From an uncultured Clostridia bacterium (GTDB taxonomy: Bacteria; Bacillota; Clostridia; Oscillospirales; Ruminococcaceae), in assembly GCA_944387885.1 (NCBI GenBank), contig CALXGR010000001.1:88044-152043 (forward strand): a DNA stretch of 64,000 nucleotides. The letters are read 5' to 3'. The first letter of the stretch is position 1. Each line of letters opens with the position of its first letter. Positions 17,433 to 26,379 of this stretch are shown one piece after another. The notes beneath the pieces are model-generated. The model saw nothing but the letters and a program-made list of their open reading frames with translations. It had not been told where the DNA came from and did no database searches. The position numbers were made by a program, and so were the translations under genes.

Positions 17433-18785
17433 TTATTGCTGGTAATAAAGGGCCAGGATTTCTTCCAGGGCTGTACCCCGGCTGGCCTTTGCAAGAAGCG
17501 CATCACCCGGTTCCAGATTTTGGCAGAGAATCCGGGCTGCCTCCTCCTTATCAAGACAATGGATGGCTTTAAGCCCCTGTTCCCGGGCAGACCGGGCCAT
17601 CTCCTCGCTCAAAGGGCCGTAGGCAACCAGCAGGTCCACCCCTGCCTGAGCCGCCATCTCGCCCACCTGACGGTGGGCCTGCCGACTGATTTCTCCCAGT
17701 TCCAGCATATCTCCCAGAAGCGCCACATGACGCCGGCCGGGGATTTCCCGGAACATGGAGAGCGCCGCCTTCATGCTGTCAGGGCTGGCATTATAGCAGT
17801 CCTCCACCACGCTGACCCCCTTCCGAATCACCAACCGTTGGCGCATGCCGGTGGGCTGATATCGGGAAAGAGCCTGAGCGCACCGGGCAGGGTCCAGCCC
17901 CAAGCCGGTGGCGGCAGCGTAGGCTGCCAGGGCGTCATACACAGTGTGCCGTCCCAGGGTGGGGATATAGACCTGGAACTCCCCTGTCCCCTCGTGAATG
18001 AGTGTAAAGCTCTGTCCCTGTCCCTGGGTTTTGATTTGTACTGCCCGGACCTGGGCGGCAGGATCATCAATGCTGTACCATACGGGACGGATATGCTCCG
18101 GAATTTCAGCCCCTGCCAGGTAAGGATCATCCCGGTTGAGAGCCAGGGGTGCCCCCTGGGGAAGGCCACGGCAGATTTCCATCTTGGCCTTCAGGATATT
18201 TCCCCGGCTGCCCAGGTTCTCAATATGGGACACTCCAATACAGGTAATCAGCCCAGCCTGGGGCCGGACTGCCTCCACCAGGGCTGCGATTTCCCCGGCG
18301 TGGCTCATTCCCATTTCCACTACCCCATAACGGGTGGTAGAATCCAGTCGAAACAGGGTATTGGGAACTCCGATTTCGTTATTCTGGTTTCCCTCGGTCT
18401 TGATGGCAGGGCCAAATTCCGAGAGGATGGCATAGGTAAATTCCTTGGTGGTGGTCTTGCCCACGCTTCCGGTCACCCCAATAAGGGTGGGAGAAAAACA
18501 CCGCCGGTAGTTTGCTCCCATTTTAAGCATGGCGATCCGGCTGTCCGCCACCAGAATCTGCCGGTCTTCCGGGATTCCTTCCAGAATCCGGTTGACCACA
18601 ATATAGGCAGCACCCTTATCATAACATTCCCTGGCAAAGTCGTGTCCGTCCACCCGGGCTCCCGGGAAACAGACAAACACACAGCCCGGTACTACCTTTC
18701 TGCTATCGGTGACCACCCCGGTGACGGTGATATCCTCTCCGGGGCAAAGCCCTTCCAAAAGGACTTTGGCTGAGATAGGCTCCAT
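17433..18785 (-). CDS. murF: UDP-MurNAc-tripeptide:D-Ala-D-Ala ligase
   Basis: Adds D-Ala-D-Ala to the UDP-MurNAc-tripeptide in the cytoplasm. The 450-residue Mur ligase shows the ATP-binding loop GVTGSVGKTTTKEF near 113-126, EMGMSHAGEI, and the C-terminal DCYNASPDSMKAAL typical of MurF. Neighbouring murE is missing, so the preceding step must be encoded elsewhere. It lies 37 bases downstream of the penicillin-binding protein gene and 19 bases upstream of mraY. Confidence 0.96.
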   Translation of the reverse strand: MEPISAKVLLEGLCPGEDITVTGVVTDSRKVVPGCVFVCFPGARVDGHDFARECYDKGAAYIVVNRILEGIPEDRQILVADSRIAMLKMGANYRRCFSPTLIGVTGSVGKTTTKEFTYAILSEFGPAIKTEGNQNNEIGVPNTLFRLDSTTRYGVVEMGMSHAGEIAALVEAVRPQAGLITCIGVSHIENLGSRGNILKAKMEICRGLPQGAPLALNRDDPYLAGAEIPEHIRPVWYSIDDPAAQVRAVQIKTQGQGQSFTLIHEGTGEFQVYIPTLGRHTVYDALAAYAAATGLGLDPARCAQALSRYQPTGMRQRLVIRKGVSVVEDCYNASPDSMKAALSMFREIPGRRHVALLGDMLELGEISRQAHRQVGEMAAQAGVDLLVAYGPLSEEMARSAREQGLKAIHCLDKEEAARILCQNLEPGDALLAKASRGTALEEILALYYQQ

Positions 18786-18821
18786 GAAAAGTTCCTCCTT
18801 CTCTTTCCTTCTCTTAACAGC

Positions 18822-21143
18822 TTATTCCCCTGTTGTGGTATCCACCACTTCCAGAGTGACCACAGCGCCCTTGGGGACCTGAGACCCGGCAGTAGGATAC
18901 TGGCTCTGAACTACCTGGCTTCCGTTGGAATTGCCCGGGTTGAGCCCTGCGGCAGAGAGAAGCTGGTTGGCCGCAGTGGCCGTCTTGCCCACCACATCCG
19001 GGACTTCCACCATTTCCTGTTCTTCGCTTTCGGTGTAAAGGTAAACAATGGATCCCGCCGGAGCAGTCATGCCTGCCTCAGGATACTGGGCCAGCACGGT
19101 GGTCCCGCTGCCCACCACCTGATGTTCCAGACCACTCTGGTTCAGGGTAGCCTGGGAGGCGGAGGTATCATGGTTGATCAGGTAAGGCACCCGCACATTG
19201 CCCGTAATGACAGTGTTGGGGTCGGTTTCCAGGCCCAGATAAGGGGCGATCTCGCTGACAATGTTACCAACCACGGGAGCCACGATCTGGCTGGCGTAGT
19301 CATTGATGGAGCGGGGGTCATCCAGCATGACATAGACCAGGATCTCCGGGTCATTGATGGGCAGAACTGCCACAAAGCTGGACACCTTCTTGTAGTCGCC
19401 GTCCTCACGCTTGTCCTGGTTCAGCTGTTCGGTAGTACCGGACTTGCCGCCCATCTGGTAACCGGGGACCTTGGCGTTGACGCCGCCCACATCCATGACC
19501 AGATTCATCATGGTCCGAATCTGGTCGCTGACCTCCTGGCTGATGACTTGGCGCTTGACGGTGGTCTCGGTGGTCTGAACTACATTGCCGGTACTGTCGG
19601 TAATATGGTCCACCACATAAGGGGTGACCAGGTATCCCCCGTTTACTGCTGCTGCAATGGCAGTGCAGAGCTGGATGGGGGTGACCGACTGGGACTGACC
19701 GAAGGCGGTGGATGCCAATTCAGTGGGACCCATCTCCTCGGCGGTATAGTAGCTCATCCAGGGAGTTTCATAAGGCAGGTCGATGCCGGTGGTCTCGGTA
19801 AAGCCGAAGGCCTCGAAGTAGTCATAGAGCACATCAGCGCCCATGGTCTGGGCAGCCTGAATGAAGTAAACGTTACAACTGTGGCCCAGAGCGCCGGCCA
19901 TGTCCTGCCAGCCGTGGTTGGTACCCTTGGACTCGTAGTCGGCGCAGCGGTAAGTATAGTCTGCAACCTGAATGTAGCCGGGGCAGAAGAAGCTGGAAGC
20001 AGTGGTCAGAAGTCCGCTGTCCAGGCCCGCAGCACTGGTGATGACCTTGTAAATGGAGCCGGGGCTGTACAGTTCGGTGATGGCCTTGTTCTTCCACTGG
20101 GCTTCACGCATCATACCCTGAAGGGTATTGTATTCGTCCGTCCCAATGATGGAATCGGCCAGAATCTCTTCCACGTTCTTGGTTCCCAGCCGGTTCTTCA
20201 GGCTGGCGATCTGCTCTGCGGAGAGCTCCCCCTCGGTTTCCAGGGCGGTGGTAAAGACATCCTCCTGGAGGGTGTAGGGCTCGTTAGGGTCAAAGTTGTC
20301 GCTGGTAGCCATGGCCATGACTGCGCCGGTGTTCACGTCCATTACAATGGCGCAGGCCCGGTTCTGCACATTGTACCGCTCCACTGCGGCATCCAGGTAA
20401 TTCTGGACCACGCTCTGGATATAGGTATCAATGGTAAGGTGGAGGCTGTAGCCGTCCACCGGAGCATAGACCTGGTTTTCAGTGCCGCCCATCTCATAGC
20501 CCTGGGCATTTTCCTCGGTCAGGGCACGGCCGTCGGTGCCGGACAGGGCATCATCGTAATATTTTTCCAGACCATAGGCACCGCCCTCGTCGTTGCAGAA
20601 GCCCAGCACGGTGGACAGGTAAGCCCCATAGGGATATTCCCGCACCGAGCTTTGCTCCAAAGCAATATAAAGGACCGTCCGTCCGTATTCGGTGTTCAGC
20701 TGGGTGGCATATTCCTTTACCGCATCTGCTGTGGGTTTATCCACCTTGGTTGCCAGGGTCTGGTATTTATTGGTAGCAGTCAGCTTCTGGTAAATGGTCT
20801 CCCGGTCCGTGCCCAGAATCTCGGCGATTTTATCAGCCGCTTCACTGGCGACTTCCTCATCGGTAAGGGACGGGTCGGTGGTCACATTCCAGGCAATGGT
20901 ACTGCGGGCCAGTGTCTTCCCGTTGGAATCGTAGATAGAACCCCGGGCAGCGGGGATGGTGGTGTCCGAAACCTGCTGTTCCACGGCCATTACCTTGTAC
21001 TGGGCATAGTCCCGGATCTGGATGGTAAACAGCCTGTAAATCACCAGCCCGAAGGCCAGTGCCAGAATCAGTATTCCCGAAGCAAGCACCATTCTGCGCC
21101 GGGCGGGTGAGAGTCCTCCCCCCTGTTTCTGCGGCTCTGTCAT
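18822..21143 (-). CDS. Division penicillin-binding protein with two PASTA domains (FtsI/PBP2B/SpoVD type)
   Basis: Class B transpeptidase that cross-links septal peptidoglycan. The 773-residue protein has one membrane segment (residues 21-43), a dimerisation domain, and a transpeptidase domain with active-site SPGSIYK, SCN (GHSCNVYF) and KSG (GGKSGTTEQ). Two PASTA domains end the protein (VPYLINHDTSASQATLNQSG and VPDVVGKTATAANQLLSAAG). Two PASTA repeats fit PBP2B better than SpoVD, but both names are used in this lineage. The ATG at 21141-21143 has GGAGG six bases upstream, preferred over a TTG two codons earlier. Confidence 0.93.
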   Translation of the reverse strand: MTEPQKQGGGLSPARRRMVLASGILILALAFGLVIYRLFTIQIRDYAQYKVMAVEQQVSDTTIPAARGSIYDSNGKTLARSTIAWNVTTDPSLTDEEVASEAADKIAEILGTDRETIYQKLTATNKYQTLATKVDKPTADAVKEYATQLNTEYGRTVLYIALEQSSVREYPYGAYLSTVLGFCNDEGGAYGLEKYYDDALSGTDGRALTEENAQGYEMGGTENQVYAPVDGYSLHLTIDTYIQSVVQNYLDAAVERYNVQNRACAIVMDVNTGAVMAMATSDNFDPNEPYTLQEDVFTTALETEGELSAEQIASLKNRLGTKNVEEILADSIIGTDEYNTLQGMMREAQWKNKAITELYSPGSIYKVITSAAGLDSGLLTTASSFFCPGYIQVADYTYRCADYESKGTNHGWQDMAGALGHSCNVYFIQAAQTMGADVLYDYFEAFGFTETTGIDLPYETPWMSYYTAEEMGPTELASTAFGQSQSVTPIQLCTAIAAAVNGGYLVTPYVVDHITDSTGNVVQTTETTVKRQVISQEVSDQIRTMMNLVMDVGGVNAKVPGYQMGGKSGTTEQLNQDKREDGDYKKVSSFVAVLPINDPEILVYVMLDDPRSINDYASQIVAPVVGNIVSEIAPYLGLETDPNTVITGNVRVPYLINHDTSASQATLNQSGLEHQVVGSGTTVLAQYPEAGMTAPAGSIVYLYTESEEQEMVEVPDVVGKTATAANQLLSAAGLNPGNSNGSQVVQSQYPTAGSQVPKGAVVTLEVVDTTTGE

Positions 21144-21261
21144 TGGCAATCCTCCAAAATCCCATAGATATAAGTATTATAAAACAACAGAAAGCGTGAG
21201 TCAATGAACAGTTCCTTGACTCACGCTTATTTCCTTCATCTTCCAGTCATTTTCCCCTTTG

Positions 21262-21723
21262 TCAGCCAAGGCTGTTCCAAAGGCTCAGGGCTGCGGCCTG
21301 AATTCCGGAAAAGAATCTCTGGAATCCGTTTTCTGCACAGACAATGCTGTTCTGGTTTTCCAGGGTAACATAGGTGATCTGGCTGGCGTCCAGCTTGGTC
21401 ATTCCCAACTGGTCTACGGCAATCTCCTCCACGTTCTTCATGGTGCTGATTCCTTCCAGCTGTCCCTGAAGGTAATCGTAAGTGCTCTGGCTGGTAGTCA
21501 GTTCCTTCTGGGTGGCCTGAATTTCTCCGGTCAGCTCGGTGAGGCGTGCGTTGCAGGAAAGAAGGGTAACCACCATTCCCACCAGAATCAGGCTGGCGGC
21601 GGTTACCCGAAACCGCTTGAGGGCCTGCATCCGGGAAGCCCTCTTCCCTCCCTGAACTGCCCGGAACTCCCGATGTACCTTAGGCTGTTCGAATTGTTCA
21701 AAGTTATAAGCTGCCTGACCCAT
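21262..21723 (-). CDS. ftsL: FtsL-like cell division protein
   Basis: A small bitopic divisome protein, expected to pair with FtsB/DivIC and FtsQ. The 153 residues have a basic cytoplasmic region (1-42), one membrane helix (VTAASLILVGMVVTLLSCNARL), a coiled coil (LTELTGEIQATQKELTTSQSTYDYLQGQLEGI) and then VEEIAVDQLGMTKLDASQITYVTL, the usual FtsL end motif. The family is poorly conserved, so position between rsmH and the penicillin-binding protein gene is a large part of the evidence. An unusual 35-residue tail follows the core. Confidence 0.85.
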   Translation of the reverse strand: MGQAAYNFEQFEQPKVHREFRAVQGGKRASRMQALKRFRVTAASLILVGMVVTLLSCNARLTELTGEIQATQKELTTSQSTYDYLQGQLEGISTMKNVEEIAVDQLGMTKLDASQITYVTLENQNSIVCAENGFQRFFSGIQAAALSLWNSLG

Positions 21724-21753
21724 GGCAGGGTCCTCCCTTCTCTCTATCGCAGG

Positions 21754-22677
21754 TTAGCATTTTTCCAAAACACGAAGCTTGGCGCTCCGGCTGCGGCGGT
21801 TTTCCTCCAGTTCCCGGGCAGAAGGCTCAATAGGCTTGCGGGTAATGAGCTTTGCCTTGGGCTTTCCGCCGCAGACACAAACGGGATATTCCGGCGGACA
21901 GGTGCAGCGCTGTGCCCACCGCTTGAATTTCTGTTTTACCAGACGGTCCTCCAGGCTGTGGAAGGTGATGATGCACATCCGTCCTCCGGGAGCCAGCCGT
22001 TCAAACAACCCGTCCAGTCCCTGATTCAGTACATCCAGTTCACTGTTCACTGCAATTCTCAGTGCCTGGAAGGTACGGCGGGCGGGGTTCTTTGCCTTTC
22101 GCCGCTCTGCCGGGGGTACTGCTGCCGCCACCAGCTGAGCCAGTTCCAAAGTGGTCCGGATGGGATGTTCCTCCCGGGTGGCCACGATCTTGCCAGCAAT
22201 CTGCCAGGCGTAAGGTTCCTCCCCGTAATCCCGCAGGATCCGGGTCAGTTCCTCCCGGTCCCGGGTGGCGATCAGGTCGGCGGCGGTCTCCCCTTCCTGG
22301 CTCATCCGCATATCCAGGGGTGCGTCTGCATGGTAGCTGAATCCTCTCCAGGGGGAATCCAATTGATGACTGGAAACTCCCAGATCCAGCAGAACTCCGT
22401 TGATCTGAGAGATTCCCAGCTCATCCAGAACCTGAGGAGCACGGCAGAAGTTGGTTTGAACTACCTGAGCCGGCAGACCCTTGAGCCTTTCGGTGGCGAT
22501 TGCCACCGCATCCGGGTCCTGATCCAGTGCGATCAGCTGTCCGGTGGTCAACCTCCGGGCGATCTCCTTGGAGTGCCCGGCCCCGCCGGCAGTACCGTCC
22601 AGGTAAATTCCTGCAGGATCAATGGCCAGTCCGTCCATGCATTCTTCCAGCATGACCGAATAGTGTTTGAATTCCAT
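21754..22677 (-). CDS. rsmH: 16S rRNA (cytosine(1402)-N(4))-methyltransferase
   Basis: Methylates C1402 in the ribosomal P site, using S-adenosylmethionine. The 307-residue protein starts with FKHYSVMLEECMDGLAIDPAGIYLDGTAGGAGHSKEIARRL, the family signature with the SAM-binding GTAGGAGH loop. It also has GVLLDLGVSSHQLDSPWRGFSY, RRTFQALRIAVNSELD and FHSLEDRLVKQKF. It is the second gene of the division cluster, as in most bacteria (formerly mraW), 24 bases after mraZ. Confidence 0.97.
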   Translation of the reverse strand: MEFKHYSVMLEECMDGLAIDPAGIYLDGTAGGAGHSKEIARRLTTGQLIALDQDPDAVAIATERLKGLPAQVVQTNFCRAPQVLDELGISQINGVLLDLGVSSHQLDSPWRGFSYHADAPLDMRMSQEGETAADLIATRDREELTRILRDYGEEPYAWQIAGKIVATREEHPIRTTLELAQLVAAAVPPAERRKAKNPARRTFQALRIAVNSELDVLNQGLDGLFERLAPGGRMCIITFHSLEDRLVKQKFKRWAQRCTCPPEYPVCVCGGKPKAKLITRKPIEPSARELEENRRSRSAKLRVLEKC

Positions 22678-22701
22678 CTGTCCTGCTCCCTTCCGTCCTA
22701 A

Positions 22702-23121
22702 TTAGAAATCCAGTGCGTCGATGGCCTGGGCAATGCTTTCAGTGTCCATGGCATCCTGACGCTGGTTCCATGCCTGGGTGTTCCAGATCTCCGCATGGTT
22801 CATGTTTCCGATAATGGTTACTTCCTTGTCCAGCCCTGCGTGCTCCCGCAGTTTGGCAGGCAGGAGAATCCGTCCCTGCTTGTCCGGCTCCACCTCGGTG
22901 GCTGCGGCAAAAAGGAACCGCTGCACATCCCGGTTTTTGGTAATACCTTTGCTCATGAGCAGCTGGGCCATCTGCTGGAATTCTTCCTTGGGAAAAGCCA
23001 CCAGGCAGTCATCCAGCCAGCGGGTGACAATGAAGCTGTCCCCCATATCCTCCCGAAATTTGGCGGGGAAATTCAGCCGGCCCTTAGGGTCAATGGAGTA
23101 ATCATATTGTCCCAGCAGCAT
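22702..23121 (-). CDS. mraZ: Transcriptional regulator MraZ
   Basis: AbrB-like DNA-binding protein that regulates the division cluster, including itself, by binding TGGG repeats. The 139 residues contain two SpoVT/AbrB-like halves: MLLGQYDYSIDPKGRLNFPAKFRED near the start and VEPDKQGRILLPAKLREHAGL near the middle. The ATG at 23119-23121 follows AAAGGGGG; a longer frame would add ten residues without an RBS. Two TGGG repeats ten bases apart lie about 80 bases upstream, fitting self-regulation. Confidence 0.96.
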   Translation of the reverse strand: MLLGQYDYSIDPKGRLNFPAKFREDMGDSFIVTRWLDDCLVAFPKEEFQQMAQLLMSKGITKNRDVQRFLFAAATEVEPDKQGRILLPAKLREHAGLDKEVTIIGNMNHAEIWNTQAWNQRQDAMDTESIAQAIDALDF

Positions 23122-23201
23122 GGCAGCTTTCCCCCTTTCGGAAGTTTTCAAGAGTTTTCAGGATTCTCTGTGGAAAACTCGGTGGAAAAGGTTGAAAACC
23201 A

Positions 23202-23215
23202 CCCACTTTTACCCA
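23202..23215 (-). promoter_or_regulatory. mraZ: Candidate MraZ-binding TGGG repeats upstream of mraZ
   Basis: On the minus strand TGGG-TAAAAG-TGGG has two repeats starting exactly 10 bases apart, the spacing reported for MraZ boxes. They lie between a TATAGT-like -10 (near 23238) and the gene. A third, poorer copy may be present. The rest of the 213-base leader holds several GAAAAC/GTGGAAAA repeats of unknown meaning. Confidence 0.5.
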
Positions 23216-23334
23216 CATCTAACCTCAATTACACCACTATACTAACACACACCCCGGTTGAAATCAAGGGAAAAGCCCAAAAAGGCTTATAGTTCCGGGC
23301 AATTTTCACATTTACAAAGCTCTCTTTCGGGCAC

Positions 23335-23376
23335 AAAAAAAGGACCCCTTTCCCCGGATGGGGAAAAGAGTCCTTT
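23335..23376 (-). terminator. Terminator after the coiled-coil gene, before mraZ
   Basis: The long stem AAAGGAC-TTTCCCC/GGGGAAA-GTCCTTT has a GGAT loop and an asymmetric bulge. A T run follows on the minus strand. Confidence 0.85.
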
Positions 23377-23390
23377 TTGTCATATTGACC

Positions 23391-23849
23391 TTATTTATTG
23401 CCGGGATTCTTCCGAAGAGTAGCCCGGAGCATTTTGATGTCTGCAGCATATTTCAGCAGCCGGTCTTCGGTGTCCGCCATAACGGAATCACACCGGCCGA
23501 ACACACCCACCAGCAGGCTCTTGGACCGGGCGTTGGCTTCGGACAGAATCTCCTCGGCACGCTTCTTGGCAGCCTTGACGATTTCCTGTTCCTCCACCAT
23601 GGCACGGGCCTTTTTCTCGGCAGTCTGAATGATTTTCTCCGACTCTGCCTTGGCATCCCCCAAAATCTGAGACCGGTCCGAAACAATGTTCCGGGCCTGG
23701 CTGATTTCTCCGGGCAGGCTCTCCCGGATATCATTGATGATTTCCCGGACCTTTTCTACATCTACCATTCGCTTGCCGCCGCCCAGGGGCAGGGGCATTC
23801 CGTCTTCCAGGGTCTCGTCCATCAGGTCAAGCAGTTCGTCCACATTCAT
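23391..23849 (-). CDS. Coiled-coil protein of unknown function (DivIVA/AtpF-like helix pattern)
   Basis: A 152-residue, almost entirely helical protein without a membrane segment. It begins with an acidic MNVDELLDLMDETLEDGMPLPLGGGKRMVDVEKV. A long charged heptad region follows (REIINDIRESLPGEISQARNIVSDRSQILGDAKAESEKIIQTAEKKARAMVEEQEIVKAAKKRAEEI). This resembles DivIVA or the stalk of ATP synthase subunit b, without a clear family call. It starts three bases after the rsmD stop, so it is probably cotranslated with rsmD, and a terminator follows. A role as a scaffold or division accessory is only a guess. Confidence 0.7.
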   Translation of the reverse strand: MNVDELLDLMDETLEDGMPLPLGGGKRMVDVEKVREIINDIRESLPGEISQARNIVSDRSQILGDAKAESEKIIQTAEKKARAMVEEQEIVKAAKKRAEEILSEANARSKSLLVGVFGRCDSVMADTEDRLLKYAADIKMLRATLRKNPGNK

Positions 23850-23852
23850 GGT

Positions 23853-24398
23853 TCATTCCCCTTTCTCGTATCGAGTTACCAGCACCTTACCGTAATGGTG
23901 CTGCTTTTTCAGTACCAGACCGCCGCATTCCTGGGGCAGTGGGCAGTCCAGCTCACTCTCACAGATCACGCTTCCTCCGGGGGCAGTTACCTGAGCGATT
24001 CTGGGAAGGATCTGGTTCAGGATTCCCTGATGGTAGGGCGGGTCCAGCAGAATAATATCAAACTGATCTGTCAGGCGGTTGAGATAGACCTGGGCCTGAG
24101 CCATCATAACCTTGGCCTGGTTCTGTACCCGGGCGGTTTTGCAGTTCCGGGTGATGATTTCCACTGCTTCCCGGCTCTGGTCCACCATGATGCACTGTGC
24201 CGCACCCCGGCTGAGAGCTTCAATTCCCAGCTGGCCGCTACCTGCAAACAGGTCCAGGACCTTGGCCCCCGGCAGCTGAAACTGAAGGCTGCTGAACATA
24301 GCTTCTTTGACCCGGTTGATGGTGGGACGGGTCACGTCCTCCCCCGGCAATGCTTCCAGCTTTATCCCTCGGGCGCTGCCTGCAATAACTCGCATCAT
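23853..24398 (-). CDS. rsmD: 16S rRNA (guanine(966)-N(2))-methyltransferase
   Basis: SAM-dependent methylase of G966 in 16S rRNA. The 181-residue protein begins MMRVIAGSARGIKLEALPGEDVTRPTINRVKEAMFSSL, the family N-terminus. It contains VLDLFAGSGQLGIEALSRGA (SAM site) and the catalytic DPPY (IILLDPPYHQGIL). The start was placed at the first of two adjacent ATG codons, eight bases after AAGGAGGAG. It follows uvrC and is coupled to the coiled-coil gene. Confidence 0.95.
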   Translation of the reverse strand: MMRVIAGSARGIKLEALPGEDVTRPTINRVKEAMFSSLQFQLPGAKVLDLFAGSGQLGIEALSRGAAQCIMVDQSREAVEIITRNCKTARVQNQAKVMMAQAQVYLNRLTDQFDIILLDPPYHQGILNQILPRIAQVTAPGGSVICESELDCPLPQECGGLVLKKQHHYGKVLVTRYEKGE

Positions 24399-24459
24399 GC
24401 TTCTATCTCCTCCTTCCAGGTGATATTCCCCGTTATTATCTCGTTTTTTCAGGTTTTTG

Positions 24460-26295
24460 TCAAGTAGCGTGGAAGCTGTCAAAAATCACCTGTGCCAGCT
24501 TGGGGCCGATTCCCTTCACCTGACACAGCTCTTCCAGGCTGGCTTCCCGCACAGCCGTTACCGTTTTGAAGTGGGCCATAAGGGCCTTGGCAGCCACCGG
24601 TCCCACCCCGGGGATGGCAGTCAGGCTGGAAGCGTAGGATTTCTTGTTCATCTGCTGTTTCCGGTACCGGTTGGCAAACCGGTGGGTCTCGTCCTGAATG
24701 GAGGTGATAAAGGTGAAAATTCCCCGGTGGATGCTGATGGCAATTTCCCGGTCATCCGGGGCAATGATGGCCCGTGTCCGGTGATGGTCATCCTTCACCA
24801 TGCCGTAAAGGGGGACATCCTCCAAAGCCGTTCCCCGCAGGACCTGCTGGACCGCATGGACCTGGCCCTTTCCGCCGTCCAGAAGAATCAGGTCCGGCTT
24901 GACCGAAAACTGATTGTCAGTGACCTTTCCCTCAAAGGAAGCATACTCTGCCGCCCGGCGGGAAAGGGTCTCCGCCATGCTGGCGTAGTCGTCGGTGCCT
25001 GCCACCGTCTTCATTTTGAAGGTGCGATAGCCGCTTTTCTTGGGCTTTCCCTTTTCAAAAACCACCATGCCGCAGACGCTGCTTCCCTCTCCCCAGTTGG
25101 AGATATCGTAGCTTTCTATCACCTGGGGCGGCTGGGGGAGTCCCAGCACATGGGCGGTCTCCTCCAGCAGCTTTTCCTCCCGGCTGAACCGACCGCTTTC
25201 CCGGCCCAGCCGCTCCACTGCGTTGGTATAGGCCATGGTTACCAGCTTAGCAATGTCCCCCCGCTGGGGTACATAGACCTTGACCTTGGTGCCCCGGGTC
25301 TTGGCGAGGGCCTCCTGAAGCGCCTCCCAGTCAGAAGGGAGCTGATCCAGGGCCACCACCTTGGGGATCTCCTCCCCAATCAGGTAATACTGGGGAAGGA
25401 ACTCTTCCCGCAGGCTTTCCACATCGGTGGTATTGTGGAAAACAAATTCCCGCTTATCCGTCAGCCGGCCCTCCCGATACCGGAGGATGGCGGCACAGAC
25501 GGCAGAGGCAGTCCCTGCAAAGGCGATGATATCCATCTCTTCCCCTTCGTCCAGCACCACCTTTTGTCCTGCGGATACTTTGGTAATGGCAGCGATCTGG
25601 TCCCGGATGAGAGCGGCATTCTCGAAATCCAGCCGTTCTGCCGCCGTTTCCATCCGCTGGTTCAGTTCCTTGAGAATCTCCTTTTTTCCGTACCGAATCA
25701 TCCGCTGGGCATTCTCCACTGCCTGGCAGTAGGCTTCCCGGGGAACTTTGCCGCTGCACACTCCCATGCACTTGCCAATGTGGTAATTGAGGCAGGGCCT
25801 TCCCTTCCCCAGGTCCTGGGGGAACCGCTTATTGCACCGGGGCAGAAGGAACCAGTCCTGAGCCCGGTTGACCATTTCGTTCACTGCAAAACTGGAAGTG
25901 AAGGGACCGATATACTCGGCATTCTCGTCGTCCTTCTGGAGAGCAGCCGACAGCCGGGGCCAGGATTCTTTGGTGATTTTTACATAGCTGTACCCCTTAT
26001 CATCTTTCAGGAGGATGTTATATTTAGGGGTATGGGCCTTGATTTGGCTGGCTTCCAGCACCAGGGCTTCGAACTCGCTTTGGCAGACAATTACATCGAA
26101 GGTGAAGGCATGGGCGATCATCTGGGTCACCTTGGCATCGTGGGGAACTCCTGGGCGGAAATACTGGCTTACCCGATTTCGGAGCCGCTTGGCCTTACCG
26201 ATATAGATGATTTCATCCGTCTTGTCCCGGATAATATAGACTCCCGGAAGCTGGGGAAGCATTTTTGCTTTTTCATACAGTTGGTCTTTGGTCAT
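24460..26295 (-). CDS. uvrC: Excinuclease ABC subunit C
   Basis: Makes both incisions around bulky DNA lesions in nucleotide excision repair with UvrA and UvrB. The 611 residues contain a GIY-YIG nuclease (LPGVYIIRDKTDEIIYIGKAKRLRNRV), a UvrB-binding UVR motif (KEILKELNQRMETAAERLDFENAALIRDQI), an RNase H-like nuclease domain (ESYDISNWGEGSSVCGMVVFEKGKP; LILLDGGKGQV) and C-terminal helix-hairpin-helix repeats (IPGVGPVAAKALMAHF; VKGIGPKLAQVIF). The ATG at 26293-26295 follows AGAGGTGG. A terminator separates it from the upstream ptsH. Confidence 0.97.
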   Translation of the reverse strand: MTKDQLYEKAKMLPQLPGVYIIRDKTDEIIYIGKAKRLRNRVSQYFRPGVPHDAKVTQMIAHAFTFDVIVCQSEFEALVLEASQIKAHTPKYNILLKDDKGYSYVKITKESWPRLSAALQKDDENAEYIGPFTSSFAVNEMVNRAQDWFLLPRCNKRFPQDLGKGRPCLNYHIGKCMGVCSGKVPREAYCQAVENAQRMIRYGKKEILKELNQRMETAAERLDFENAALIRDQIAAITKVSAGQKVVLDEGEEMDIIAFAGTASAVCAAILRYREGRLTDKREFVFHNTTDVESLREEFLPQYYLIGEEIPKVVALDQLPSDWEALQEALAKTRGTKVKVYVPQRGDIAKLVTMAYTNAVERLGRESGRFSREEKLLEETAHVLGLPQPPQVIESYDISNWGEGSSVCGMVVFEKGKPKKSGYRTFKMKTVAGTDDYASMAETLSRRAAEYASFEGKVTDNQFSVKPDLILLDGGKGQVHAVQQVLRGTALEDVPLYGMVKDDHHRTRAIIAPDDREIAISIHRGIFTFITSIQDETHRFANRYRKQQMNKKSYASSLTAIPGVGPVAAKALMAHFKTVTAVREASLEELCQVKGIGPKLAQVIFDSFHAT

Positions 26296-26311
26296 GGGCC
26301 ACCTCTTTGAT

Positions 26312-26358
26312 AAAAAAGCCGGACCGCTGCCCCAAACACGGGGCTGCGGTCCGGCTTT
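26312..26358 (-). terminator. Terminator after ptsH
   Basis: The very strong stem AAAGCCGGACCGC/GCGGTCCGGCTTT has further GCCCC/GGGGC pairing inside. T6 follows on the minus strand. Confidence 0.92.
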
Positions 26359-26379
26359 CAATTCTGAATGTGAAGGGGA

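Noticed and set aside
23160..23200. DnaA boxes or a replication origin near mraZ.
   Set aside because: The words (TTTTCCACA, TTTTCCACC) each miss the consensus by one or more bases, and neither dnaA nor dnaN is nearby. An origin is unlikely.
23391..23849. Calling the coiled-coil protein DivIVA or an ATP synthase subunit.
   Set aside because: It lacks the N-terminal membrane-binding motif of DivIVA and the membrane helix of subunit b. Only the helical heptad pattern agrees.
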